From Rhodoferax sp. (GTDB lineage: Bacteria > Pseudomonadota > Gammaproteobacteria > Burkholderiales > Burkholderiaceae_C), in contig JAGOUM010000013.1 of the NCBI GenBank assembly GCA_018061265.1, forward strand, positions 1 through 52,877: a stretch of 52,877 nucleotides of DNA, read 5' to 3'. The position numbers were made by a program, and so were the translations under genes. Shown piece by piece: positions 1 to 6,943 of the stretch. The first letter of the stretch is position 1. Each line of letters opens with the position of its first letter. Under the pieces are notes generated by a model. It saw only the letters and a program-made list of their open reading frames with translations. It was not told where the DNA came from and did no database searches.

Positions 1-63
1 AGGCGGGTAAATTACGGTCTTGACTGCTGGATTCCATGTGGGGCGACGCTGTGGTTCACCCCA

Positions 64-96
64 TTGTCTTTAGCCGCCCCTAAAACTAAAGGACAA
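64..96. other. Imperfect hairpin downstream of cheZ
   Basis: Arms at 64-73 and 86-96 pair as TTGTC(C)TTTAG with one bulged base around a 12-base GC-rich loop. It sits about 35 bases past the cheZ stop, but neither strand shows a convincing T tract, so calling it a terminator would be a guess. The rest of 1-131 shows no gene. Confidence 0.3.
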
Positions 97-131
97 AAAG
101 CAGGTGAAAACCCCGCCAGATTCGCGCTGCG

Positions 132-815
132 CTAAAAGCCCAGGCTGGCCAACAAGTCATCCACCTCGGATTGACCTTTGACGACATCCGGGTTGCCTTC
201 CGGATTGACGACCGGGCCTTGAAGGATGGGTTCGTGCAGGATAGGTTCTGCCAGCGATAACGGAGCCGGTGGCGGAGCAGGACAGACAATGCCTGCGGAG
301 CCGTCAGATGGCGCAGTCAGTATCAGCAGCTGAACCAACTCGGCCTCCACATCCGACACCAGACTCACCACCTTGGCCACCACCTGACCAGTCAGGTCAT
401 GAAAATCCTGCGCCATCATGATGTTGGTCAGGTTGGCATCAATTTCCTGTGTGGCCTGTTCCACGTCGGTGATGAAATTCATCACATGGCCCTTGGCAAC
501 GGCCGCCACCGGGTCCTTGACAATCAGCCCGCCAATACGCCGGGTCTCTGCGGCAATGTGATCATGGTGCAGTTTTGCTTGGTCCACATTGTTGAGCACC
601 TTTTCGGCAGCCTCACCTGTCAATCTGGCAATGTAAGAGAGTCGGCTGCGCGCATCCGGGATTTCGCCTGCCCAGGATTTAACCTTTTCGGTTAAACCCA
701 AACCACGCAGTGAGTCGTGTAACTGGCGTGTCAGCGCGCCAATGCGCTGGTGCACATCCTGTGACATCTCTGCACTGACAGCAGTCACGGGGACTGCACT
801 GCCAACACCCTTCAT
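132..815 (-). CDS. cheZ: Chemotaxis protein phosphatase CheZ
   Basis: CheZ removes the phosphate from CheY-P and so ends the signal to the flagellar switch. The 227-residue product has the family's long helical body and the diagnostic active-site stretch [11 protein letters not shown], whose Asp140 and Gln144 match the catalytic Asp143/Gln147 pair of E. coli CheZ. The C-terminus, [10 protein letters not shown], is the amphipathic helix that binds CheY. The start codon overlaps the cheY stop as ATGA (812-815), so the two are translationally coupled. The central linker near residues 170-210 is Pro/Ala rich, as is usual. Confidence 0.95.
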   Translation of the reverse strand: MKGVGSAVPVTAVSAEMSQDVHQRIGALTRQLHDSLRGLGLTEKVKSWAGEIPDARSRLSYIARLTGEAAEKVLNNVDQAKLHHDHIAAETRRIGGLIVKDPVAAVAKGHVMNFITDVEQATQEIDANLTNIMMAQDFHDLTGQVVAKVVSLVSDVEAELVQLLILTAPSDGSAGIVCPAPPPAPLSLAEPILHEPILQGPVVNPEGNPDVVKGQSEVDDLLASLGF

Positions 816-1201
816 TTAAGCCCCAGCTTGGTGAGGATCAGTGTGACCTTGTCTTCCAGCGTGGCCTTGGTGAATGGTTTGACGATGTAACCTGCCGCAC
901 CCTGTTGTGCTGCCATCACAATGTCTTCCTTGCGTGCCTCGGCGGTCACCATCAGCACCGGAATGTGTTTGAGTTTCTCATCCTTTTTGATCTCGGTGAG
1001 CAACTGAAACCCGTTCATGTTGGGCATGTTGATGTCGCTCACGACAAAATCAAAACTGCCGTTGCGAAGCTTGTGCAGCGCAACCACACCATCCTCCGCC
1101 TCATCGGCCTCGGTAAAACCACTTTCCTTGAGCAGGTTACGCACGATTCGACGCATGGTCGAGAAATCGTCAACCACCAAGAACTTCAGATCATTGGCCA
1201 T
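812..1201 (-). CDS. cheY: Chemotaxis response regulator CheY
   Basis: Single-domain receiver of 129 residues that, when phosphorylated, binds the flagellar motor switch and changes rotation. All signature residues are visible: acidic pair Asp11-Asp12, phospho-acceptor Asp56 in SDINMP, Thr86 in VTAEA, and Tyr105 and Lys108 in GYIVKPF. There is no DNA-binding output domain, and the immediate coupling to cheZ rules out other single-domain receivers. It lies downstream of motB with a 69-bp gap; the cheA kinase is not in this window. Confidence 0.96.
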   Translation of the reverse strand: MANDLKFLVVDDFSTMRRIVRNLLKESGFTEADEAEDGVVALHKLRNGSFDFVVSDINMPNMNGFQLLTEIKKDEKLKHIPVLMVTAEARKEDIVMAAQQGAAGYIVKPFTKATLEDKVTLILTKLGLK

Positions 1202-1270
1202 GGGAAAAGCCCTCGAAGGCGCGGTTTGAAACCTGCATAAATGAATACCAAAACATGTTGACAGTTTAGA

Positions 1271-2224
1271 TTACTGAGCGGCTACCGCCGCCGCTGCGCT
1301 GGCCGGATCAACACCCGGTGCAGCCGCCTGCTCAGTGATGACCTCGGTTTTTCTGGCGCCAAGCAATCGCTCTTCCGCCTCACGGGTCATCACTGTAATA
1401 CTAATTCTACGATTGGCCGGGCTGCGCGGGTTCTCTTCGTCGAGCAAAATACTCGACGCCAGGCCCATGACGCGGGCAATTTTATCGTCCGGCATGCCTG
1501 CCGCCACCAGTTCACGGCGTGTGGCGTTGGCCCGGTCAGCCGAAAGCTCCCAGTTGCTGTAGCCGCGCGCACCGCTGCCATAGGGTGTCTGGTCAGTGTG
1601 GCCATCCATGCTGATCTTGTTGTCCACGTCCACCAAAGCAGTGCCAATTTCTTGCAGGATGTCGCGCATGTAAGGCTTGACGGTCGCACTGCCGCTATCA
1701 AACATGGGGCGCTTCTGGTTGTCGACAATCTGGATCTGCAGTCCGTCAGGCGTGATGCGCAGCGAGATCTGCTCGCTGAATTCGGCCAGTTTCGGGTTCT
1801 GGGAAATCAGCGAACTGATTTTGGCGCTCAGGTCGGAGAGTTTTTTGGCGTCTTCCTTCGCTCTGGCTGCCTTGGCCTGGTCGCCTGACATACGTTTGGC
1901 TTTTGGGTCATTGGCGTCACCGCGCCTGGCCTGGCCAGAGGTCTGGGTCAGATCATTGCCGCCCCCACTGACGACGCTGGCGCTGGCACCCGCGCCAGTG
2001 CCACCCTGCATGGCAACCTTTAACGGGGATTGAAAGTAGTCGGAGAGCCCCTTTTTGTCACCCTCTGAAGTGCTGCCCAAAAGCCACATCAGCAAGAAGA
2101 ACGCCATCATGGCGGTCACAAAGTCGGCGTAGGCAATCTTCCACGCGCCCCCGTGGGCCGAGTGACCTCCCTTTTTCACCCGCTTGATGATGATGGGCTG
2201 GAGTTTTTTGGCTTCGGTTGCCAT
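1271..2224 (-). CDS. motB: Flagellar motor stator protein MotB
   Basis: MotB anchors the stator to peptidoglycan and carries the ion-binding aspartate of the channel. The 317-residue protein has a short basic cytoplasmic N-terminus, one membrane segment at about residues 33-50 with the conserved Asp34 (AYADFVTAMMAF), a low-complexity linker at about 60-130, and a C-terminal OmpA-like domain with GHTDQTP, the SNWELSADRAN stretch and the closing SPANRRISI motif. The gap to motA is only 18 bp, so the pair forms an operon. The usual proton-type sequence around Asp34 suggests a proton motor, by inference. Confidence 0.96.
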   Translation of the reverse strand: MATEAKKLQPIIIKRVKKGGHSAHGGAWKIAYADFVTAMMAFFLLMWLLGSTSEGDKKGLSDYFQSPLKVAMQGGTGAGASASVVSGGGNDLTQTSGQARRGDANDPKAKRMSGDQAKAARAKEDAKKLSDLSAKISSLISQNPKLAEFSEQISLRITPDGLQIQIVDNQKRPMFDSGSATVKPYMRDILQEIGTALVDVDNKISMDGHTDQTPYGSGARGYSNWELSADRANATRRELVAAGMPDDKIARVMGLASSILLDEENPRSPANRRISITVMTREAEERLLGARKTEVITEQAAAPGVDPASAAAAVAAQ

Positions 2225-2242
2225 GGTTCGGTGCCAACTGCC

Positions 2243-3100
2243 TTATTTTTTCTTCACAAAGGCTTCCAGCTCGGTGAAGCTGGGCCGATCGGGAGAATAA
2301 AGCACTTTGCGGCCAAACTCGATGGCGGTTGCCGGGTTGTAACCCTGCATACTTGCCAGCAAGGTGGTCTTGATACATTGCAGCTCCTTGCCGGCTTCTT
2401 CGACCTTCTGCTCCAGCAGGCCCGCCAGTGGTTCGGCAAAAGCATAAGCCAACAAAATACCCAAAAAGGTACCCACCAGTGCCGAGCCAATCATGCCCCC
2501 CAACACGGCGGGTGGCTGACCCACTGAACCCATGGTGTTAACCACCCCCAGCACCGCCGCCACAATACCAAAGGCGGGCAAGCCACCGGCCACCCGTTGC
2601 AGCGCCGCAACAGCGGCGTGTTCTTCGGCGTGGTGGGTATCAATTTCGCTGTCCATCAGCGACTCGATTTCATGGGCGTTGAGGTTGCCTGACACCATCA
2701 TGCGCAGGTAGTCGGTGATGAACTCCACCACATGATGGTCATGCCCGACGTCACCATGTTTTTTGAAAATCTCGGACGAATGGGGTTCTTCCACGTCCTT
2801 TTCGATCGCCATCAAGCCTTCTTTGCGGGCCTTTTGCAATATGTCATATAGCAAGGCCAGCAAATCCATGTAGCGTGCTTTGGTGTATTTGCTACCTTTG
2901 AAACACCGGCCAAGCCCGGCGATGGTGGCTTTGACCACTTTCATCTGGTTGTTGGCGAGAAAGGCACCCAGTGTTGCGCCACCAATGGTGATCAGCTCAA
3001 ACGGCAGCGCTTTGAGCACAACCATGATATTGCCGCCGTGGACGATGAACACGCCAAAGACGCAGCCCATAACAACCAGCCAGCCAACAATGACAAACAT
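2243..3100 (-). CDS. motA: Flagellar motor stator protein MotA
   Basis: Channel subunit of the stator complex, 285 residues. Two N-terminal membrane helices (about 1-20 and 30-50), a cytoplasmic loop with the conserved KARKEGLMAIEKDVE stretch whose charged residues touch FliG, and two further helices at about 170-220 with GGLPAFGIVAAVLGVV and the MIGSALVGTFLGILLAY segment. Length and topology are normal. It is the first gene of motA-motB-cheY-cheZ as seen here and follows a candidate sigma-28 promoter about 70 bp upstream. Confidence 0.96.
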   Translation of the reverse strand: MFVIVGWLVVMGCVFGVFIVHGGNIMVVLKALPFELITIGGATLGAFLANNQMKVVKATIAGLGRCFKGSKYTKARYMDLLALLYDILQKARKEGLMAIEKDVEEPHSSEIFKKHGDVGHDHHVVEFITDYLRMMVSGNLNAHEIESLMDSEIDTHHAEEHAAVAALQRVAGGLPAFGIVAAVLGVVNTMGSVGQPPAVLGGMIGSALVGTFLGILLAYAFAEPLAGLLEQKVEEAGKELQCIKTTLLASMQGYNPATAIEFGRKVLYSPDRPSFTELEAFVKKK

Positions 3101-3173
3101 AGAAAAATTCAGTCAGGTGAAGCCAGCGGCCTCATGGTTTAGGTGGCTCAAGGTTTTTGAGCCTGTCTCTATC

Positions 3174-3200
3174 ATATCGTCCAGCGGCGGTGACTCTTGA
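3174..3200 (-). promoter_or_regulatory. Candidate sigma-28 (FliA) promoter of motA
   Basis: Read on the minus strand the site is TCAA-N15-GACGATAT, against the class 3 consensus TAAA-N15-GCCGATAA (3 of 4 and 6 of 8 matches, exact spacing). The start point would fall near 3166, giving a leader of about 66 bases before motA. The same TCAA half with 15-base spacing occurs before fliC1, which supports both calls. Confidence 0.5.
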
Positions 3201-3202
3201 AT

Positions 3203-3258
3203 TTGATATCAAATTGGCCCCAAGCGCAATACCCATAAGCATCAACAGCTACAAAATA
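3203..3258 (-). repeat. Interspersed repeat, copy 1
   Basis: Read on the minus strand, this gap sequence contains TAGCTG, then a TTGCGCTTGGGGCCAATTT block. It aligns with the AAGCGCTAGAGCxxAATTT core of the other copies near 24.3, 25.6, 36.2 and 45.3 kb. It begins about 10 bases past the flhC stop and overlaps the region just upstream of the proposed motA promoter. Confidence 0.5.
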
Positions 3259-3267
3259 AGCTGCAAA

Positions 3268-3813
3268 TCAATGCAGCTGAATCCCCCCCGCTGCCGCCCC
3301 CTTGCCTGCACGCGCCGGTGGCGTGCACAGCCCGCACTCAAAATGCCGCGCATTCTCATACGGCTCACTGACAAAATGCCCGCCACACTTGCTGCACTTG
3401 GTCATCGCCAGCATGTTGTTGTCGACAAACTTCACCAACCGCCAGGCGCGCGTGATGCTCAGCAATGGCTCCACCCCGCAGGTGGCAATCTGCGCGGTGT
3501 ATAGGCGGTACGCCTTCATGATGGCATCGATATCGTCCAGCGCACTCACCTTGTTCAAATACTCATAGGTATTGAGAAACAGCGAGGCATGGATATTGGG
3601 CTGCCAGGTCAGGAACCAGTCGGTGGAAAACGGCAGTTGCCCTTTGGACGGTGATTTGCCAGCCACCTCCTTGTACAGGCGCAGCAGGCGCTCATAGGAC
3701 AGGTCGGTTTCACTCTCGAGCACCTGCAGGCGGGCACCAAGCTGAATCAGCGCCACAGCACGTTCAACCTGTTTGGAGTCATTCAATACACTTTTGATGG
3801 ATGCGGTGGCCAT
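3268..3813 (-). CDS. flhC: Flagellar transcriptional master activator FlhC
   Basis: FlhC forms the FlhD4C2 complex that switches on class 2 flagellar operons. The 181-residue product matches the family length and ends with the four-cysteine zinc site: TKCSKC followed about 20 residues later by ECGLC. A short Ala/Gly-rich tail (PPARAGKGAAAGG) follows the zinc site and is not conserved in the enterobacterial protein. The gene follows flhD after a 36-bp gap on the same strand. Confidence 0.95.
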   Translation of the reverse strand: MATASIKSVLNDSKQVERAVALIQLGARLQVLESETDLSYERLLRLYKEVAGKSPSKGQLPFSTDWFLTWQPNIHASLFLNTYEYLNKVSALDDIDAIMKAYRLYTAQIATCGVEPLLSITRAWRLVKFVDNNMLAMTKCSKCGGHFVSEPYENARHFECGLCTPPARAGKGAAAGGIQLH

Positions 3814-3849
3814 GGTGTTCTTTCTAATCAGTTGGGGACAGAGCAGACT

Positions 3850-4176
3850 TCACAAGGCTTGCTCAAACCGCCCGGCCATCAGGATGCTGGCGTGCAATTT
3901 GGTGGTGGCGTCGTTGTCGACCTTGGCCGGGGTGTGGTTGGTCAGCAGACCCCAGACCATGTCGTCATCCACGCGGAAGCGGCACAACAGCATGGGGCTG
4001 GAGGCAATCTTGAGGATCTGCGCGGGTGACAACATGGCGATCATGTCGGCCGACTCCTCGGAGATGCCCAGGCGAAACAGCGCCTCGGCCTTGTCACGAC
4101 GGATCACATTCTGGGCCAGCATCAGATAGGTGAGGTTGGCGTCGCGGATTTCCTGCGAGAGTTGGTCGTCGTTCAT
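3850..4176 (-). CDS. flhD: Flagellar transcriptional activator FlhD
   Basis: Partner of FlhC in the master regulator complex. I start the protein at the ATG 4174-4176, giving 108 residues that begin MNDDQLSQEIRDANLTYLML. This places the conserved NLTYLMLAQ about 13 residues from the N-terminus as in E. coli FlhD; a longer reading from 4275 would add 33 residues with no family counterpart. No strong ribosome site is visible. The conserved KAEALFRLGIS block and the MVWGLLTNH region are present. Its promoter must lie in 4177-4445, where I see no clear motif. Confidence 0.92.
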   Translation of the reverse strand: MNDDQLSQEIRDANLTYLMLAQNVIRRDKAEALFRLGISEESADMIAMLSPAQILKIASSPMLLCRFRVDDDMVWGLLTNHTPAKVDNDATTKLHASILMAGRFEQAL

Positions 4177-4405
4177 GGTGGGCTTTCGGAAAAACTGGGT
4201 CAAATGATTGGATGGTGTTTGCGGTGCATTTGCCGCGTTCACTGCCTTGGGACCGATTCTGGAAGCCTGTGCCAAAAACTTGAATCAGGGTTTGGATGGA
4301 AGCGCTGTCAGGGTTTTGGGTGGCCGGTGTCAGGGAAATTCCTACAAAGTGTCGCCGACCCGTTTCGCAATTCTTGAACTGCAATGCGAGCGAGGGCTTG
4401 TCTTG

Positions 4406-4428
4406 ATATACATTTACGTTTTGTATAT
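4406..4428. promoter_or_regulatory. Inverted repeat, likely VapB operator
   Basis: A perfect inverted repeat, ATATACA, nine bases, TGTATAT, lies just before the antitoxin ribosome site. A possible promoter, TTGATA (4403-4408) with TATTTA (4426-4431) and a 17-base spacer, overlaps it. Autorepression by antitoxin or complex binding at such a site is normal for vapBC operons; binding here is inferred. Confidence 0.6.
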
Positions 4429-4445
4429 TTATAGTGGAGATATCG

Positions 4446-4688
4446 ATGCAAGTTTCTAGATGGGGTAACTCCTTGGCGGTGCGTTTTCCGGCAGGCTTGG
4501 TTCAGGCGCTTGACTTGAAAGAAGGCGACGACATTGACTTGCACCTGGTTGATAGCCGGTCCTTTGAAGTCACAAAAAAACCGTCCGTGGTCGAGCTACT
4601 GGCGCGCTTGCATCAGTTTCGGGGTCGTTTGCCAGCAGATTTTCATTTTGATCGACTCGAAGCCAACGCCAGAGACGAGGCGCTGTGA
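4446..4688 (+). CDS. Antitoxin, AbrB/MazE-type (VapB-like)
   Basis: Predicted antitoxin of 80 residues that represses its own operon and neutralises the downstream PIN toxin. The N-terminus QVSRWGNSLAVRFPAGLV is the swapped-hairpin AbrB/MazE DNA-binding fold (WGNSLAVR..P signature), and the C-terminal half is the usual flexible toxin-binding tail. The ATG at 4446 is preferred over a GTG at 4434 because GGAG at 4436-4439 then serves as the ribosome site. The stop overlaps the toxin GTG as GTGA. An inverted repeat upstream is the probable operator. Confidence 0.88.
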   Translation: MQVSRWGNSLAVRFPAGLVQALDLKEGDDIDLHLVDSRSFEVTKKPSVVELLARLHQFRGRLPADFHFDRLEANARDEAL

Positions 4689-5080
4689 GTCAAGCTTTCA
4701 TCGACAGCAACATTGTTCTGTATCTCTTGTCTGGCGACACAGCCAAAGCTGACCAAGCCCAAGCCCTGTTGGCTGCAGGCGCAGTCATCAGTGTTCAGGT
4801 GCTCAATGAGGTGACATCGGTATGCCTGCGCAAGTTCGGGATGCCGTGGCCAGAAGTTGAGGCCGTGCTCGTGGCCTTGAAGGCGGCCTGTAAGGTTGTT
4901 CCGTTGACGGTTGCATCACACGATAAAGCCGTTGAACTGGCCAAGCGTTTCCAGTTGCCGTTTTATGATGCCAACATTGTTGCCAGCGCCCACTTGTCGG
5001 GTGCCAAGGTGCTGTTGACCGAAGACATGCAGACTGGGCTGCTGGTTGACGGCCTGGTTTTGCAAAACCCCTTCAAGTGA
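4685..5080 (+). CDS. PIN-domain toxin ribonuclease (VapC-like)
   Basis: Predicted metal-dependent RNase toxin of 131 residues. The PIN acidic residues are all present: Asp7 in IDSNI, Glu42 in LNEVTS, Asp95 in FYDANIVASA and Asp114 in TEDMQTG, so it should be active. It uses a GTG start overlapping the antitoxin stop. The RNA target cannot be told from sequence; many family members cut initiator tRNA or ribosomal RNA. The pair lies between flhDC and the flagellin genes, where it has no evident flagellar role. Confidence 0.9.
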   Translation: MSQAFIDSNIVLYLLSGDTAKADQAQALLAAGAVISVQVLNEVTSVCLRKFGMPWPEVEAVLVALKAACKVVPLTVASHDKAVELAKRFQLPFYDANIVASAHLSGAKVLLTEDMQTGLLVDGLVLQNPFK

Positions 5081-5090
5081 AAAGCCTGCC

Positions 5091-5270
5091 ATGACTCTTG
5101 ACATCTCACCTTTGGGCAATGCCATTGGCCAACTGGAAAAGAGCTTGGTCTACGCCAACTCGTCAGTGGCTTTGGCCGAAGCCGTCTTTGCCGTGGCCTC
5201 TGACTTTCTGATCGAGGCCCTGGCACTGTTGAATGAGCTTACCCGTCGCGGACCGGCAAGCACAGCGTGA
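5091..5270 (+). CDS. Internally shortened HEPN / nucleotidyltransferase-substrate-binding protein
   Basis: Short 59-residue product starting at ATG 5091, 10 bp past the PIN toxin stop. The first 24 residues (LDISPLGNAIGQLEKSL) look like the N-terminus and the last 25 (VFAVASDFLIEALALLNEL) like the C-terminus of HI0074-type HEPN proteins, which are normally about 130-145 residues. About 80 central residues, including the Rx4-6H catalytic motif, appear to be missing with the reading frame kept. It is either a decayed remnant or a shortened partner of the MNT protein it overlaps (ATGA, 5267-5270). The comparison is from memory of the family. Confidence 0.6.
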   Translation: MTLDISPLGNAIGQLEKSLVYANSSVALAEAVFAVASDFLIEALALLNELTRRGPASTA

Positions 5271-5602
5271 TGATTGCGCCGGCTCCTGACGCAGTTTGCA
5301 CCATCGACCTTGATCCGCGTGACCGGGTCGAAGTCTTGCGCATACTGGCACAGCAAGTGCCAGACATGGAGGTATGGGCTTTTGGTTCACGAGTCAGGCA
5401 CACGGCTAAACCCTATTCTGATCTGGACCTGGCCTTGATCAGCCAAAGGCCACTTTCGCTAGACCAAATGGCTGCAATCACAGATGCGTTCGCCAACTCT
5501 GATTTATCGATCCGGGTTGATGTGGTGGACTGGGCTAGTACCAGCGAAGTGTTTCGCCAGATCATTTCGCAACACAAGGTGGTGCTGCAAAAGCCAGGCT
5601 AG
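5267..5602 (+). CDS. MNT-type nucleotidyltransferase (minimal antitoxin-like)
   Basis: Stand-alone nucleotidyltransferase domain, 111 residues, of the kind paired with HEPN toxins. The fold signature is intact: GS at residues 40-41, DLD at 52-54 (Asp52 and Asp54 bind metal) and a third acidic residue at about Asp85 in IRVDVVDW. In characterised HEPN/MNT pairs the MNT protein neutralises the toxin, in some cases by AMPylating a HEPN tyrosine. Here its partner lacks the HEPN centre, so the present role is unclear. There are two adjacent ATGs (5267 and 5270); the first overlaps the upstream stop. Confidence 0.82.
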   Translation: MMIAPAPDAVCTIDLDPRDRVEVLRILAQQVPDMEVWAFGSRVRHTAKPYSDLDLALISQRPLSLDQMAAITDAFANSDLSIRVDVVDWASTSEVFRQIISQHKVVLQKPG

Positions 5603-5921
5603 CGAAGACTGGGACTTCGGGCAACGACGGGACATACATCCTGGAAATAGCAGGTCAAGCGCCGCCAGTGTCGCCCGTTTTGAAGTAAACAAGTGGCTCG
5701 GGCTTCTGTAAAACGGTAAAAAGCACCATAAACACCCCTCAAGTTTCTAACGGCGTTTCCGAAAACACTTACAACGGGCTTCCAAACAAGGCTCGTCGAC
5801 CGGCTAACAAAGCATTTAATTGGTGCAACGCCAGCCGGTCCAGCAGGTCAGCTTGTCTGGCCATTTGGATCGGCAGAAATGCCTGATGTCCATTCAGTCA
5901 TTTGTTATTTAGGAGCTTCAA
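5603..5921 (+). other. Intergenic region upstream of fliC1
   Basis: This 319-bp stretch has no credible gene. It holds a candidate sigma-28 promoter at 5739-5765 and a leader of about 150 bases before fliC1 that ends in an AGGAG ribosome site. I see no remnant of a longer MNT gene and no tRNA. Confidence 0.6.
5739..5765 (+). promoter_or_regulatory. Candidate sigma-28 promoter of fliC1
   Basis: TCAA at 5739-5742, 15 bases, then TCCGAAAA at 5758-5765, compared with TAAA-N15-GCCGATAA. This gives 3 of 4 and 6 of 8 matches at the canonical spacing in the expected place for a class 3 flagellin gene. The start point near 5772 would leave a rather long leader of about 150 bases. Confidence 0.6.
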
Positions 5922-6782
5922 ATGGGATACGCAATCAATACCAATGTGATGTCGATCAATGCGCAACGTAATGCAGCCAGCAACAGTTTGTCTTTGGCTA
6001 CGACCATGGCACGCCTGTCATCAGGGCTGCGCATCAACAGTTCAAAGGATGATGCAGCAGGGTTGGCCATTGCCGACCGCATGAGCACCCAGGTGCGCGG
6101 CATGAATGTGGCCATTCGTAATGCCAACGATGCCATTTCTCTGGCACAAACTGCCGAAGGCGGTCTTGCCTCGATGACAGAAATGCTTCAGCGCATGCGT
6201 GAACTGGCAGTTCAAAGCACTAACGTGACCAACACTACAGGCGCAGCTGGCGATATTGCTAAGCTGAACAATGAATTCACACAGCTCGGCGCTGAACTGA
6301 CCCGCATGTTAAGTGCCACCCAATTCAACGGTCAGTCCATTTTGAATGGTACTAACGCTTACGACTTTCAGATTGGAGCTAACTCTGCAGCTGAAAATCG
6401 AATCACGGTTGCATCTGCCTCGATTTCATTGAACGGTATTACCGCCTTTTCTGTCGTCGCCTTTGGTGGTGCCAGTGCCAGCTTGGCGACGGGCGCCGCG
6501 TCGTCCAACTCGGCAGCTATTGGTGCGCTTGATGGTGCCATTGCGGCAGTGGCAGAGCGTCGTGCTACCCTCGGTGCCGTACAAAGCCGCTTCGAATCCA
6601 CGGTGGCCTATCTGCAGAGTTCTGTTGAAAACCAGGCTGCCGCCCGTGGCCGCATCATGGATGCTGACTTTGCAGCTGAAACCGCCAACCTGAGCCGCAC
6701 ACAGATATTGCAGCAAGCCGGCACGGCGATGATTGCGCAGGCCAACCAAATGCCGCAAGGGGTGCTAGCACTACTGCAGTGA
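5922..6782 (+). CDS. fliC: Flagellin FliC, copy 1
   Basis: Filament subunit of 286 residues, with conserved N-terminal D0/D1 (INTNVMSINAQRN, LSSGLRINSSKDDAAGLAI, LQRMRELAVQ) and C-terminal D1/D0 (ATLGAVQSRFEST, LSRTQILQQAGTAM, final LLQ). The variable middle, about residues 165-205, is very short and rich in Ser, Ala and Gly, so the subunit has almost no outer D2/D3 domains and exposed serines are candidate O-glycosylation sites. AGGAG precedes the ATG. It differs clearly from the two tandem copies downstream of fliD and lies alone upstream of it. Confidence 0.96.
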   Translation: MGYAINTNVMSINAQRNAASNSLSLATTMARLSSGLRINSSKDDAAGLAIADRMSTQVRGMNVAIRNANDAISLAQTAEGGLASMTEMLQRMRELAVQSTNVTNTTGAAGDIAKLNNEFTQLGAELTRMLSATQFNGQSILNGTNAYDFQIGANSAAENRITVASASISLNGITAFSVVAFGGASASLATGAASSNSAAIGALDGAIAAVAERRATLGAVQSRFESTVAYLQSSVENQAAARGRIMDADFAAETANLSRTQILQQAGTAMIAQANQMPQGVLALLQ

Positions 6783-6805
6783 TCAGTATCAGTTGGAGCC
6801 AGGAA

Positions 6806-6838
6806 GCATGCGCTCCAATTCGGGCGCATGCCTTTTGT
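6806..6838 (+). terminator. Terminator after fliC1
   Basis: Perfect inverted repeat GCATGCGC (6806-6813) and GCGCATGC (6824-6831) around a 10-base loop, followed by CTTTTGTCTT. It lies 24 bases past the fliC1 stop and would separate the flagellin transcript from fliD. Confidence 0.7.
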
Positions 6839-6943
6839 CTTGGCTCAGTTTAAGGCACTGGTTTGGCAGGCTATCTGCGGCTTTTGATTTGGTGCCACCT
6901 AAGGTATAAAGACGCAAATTCGGATGGTCTATAAGGAGTACCT

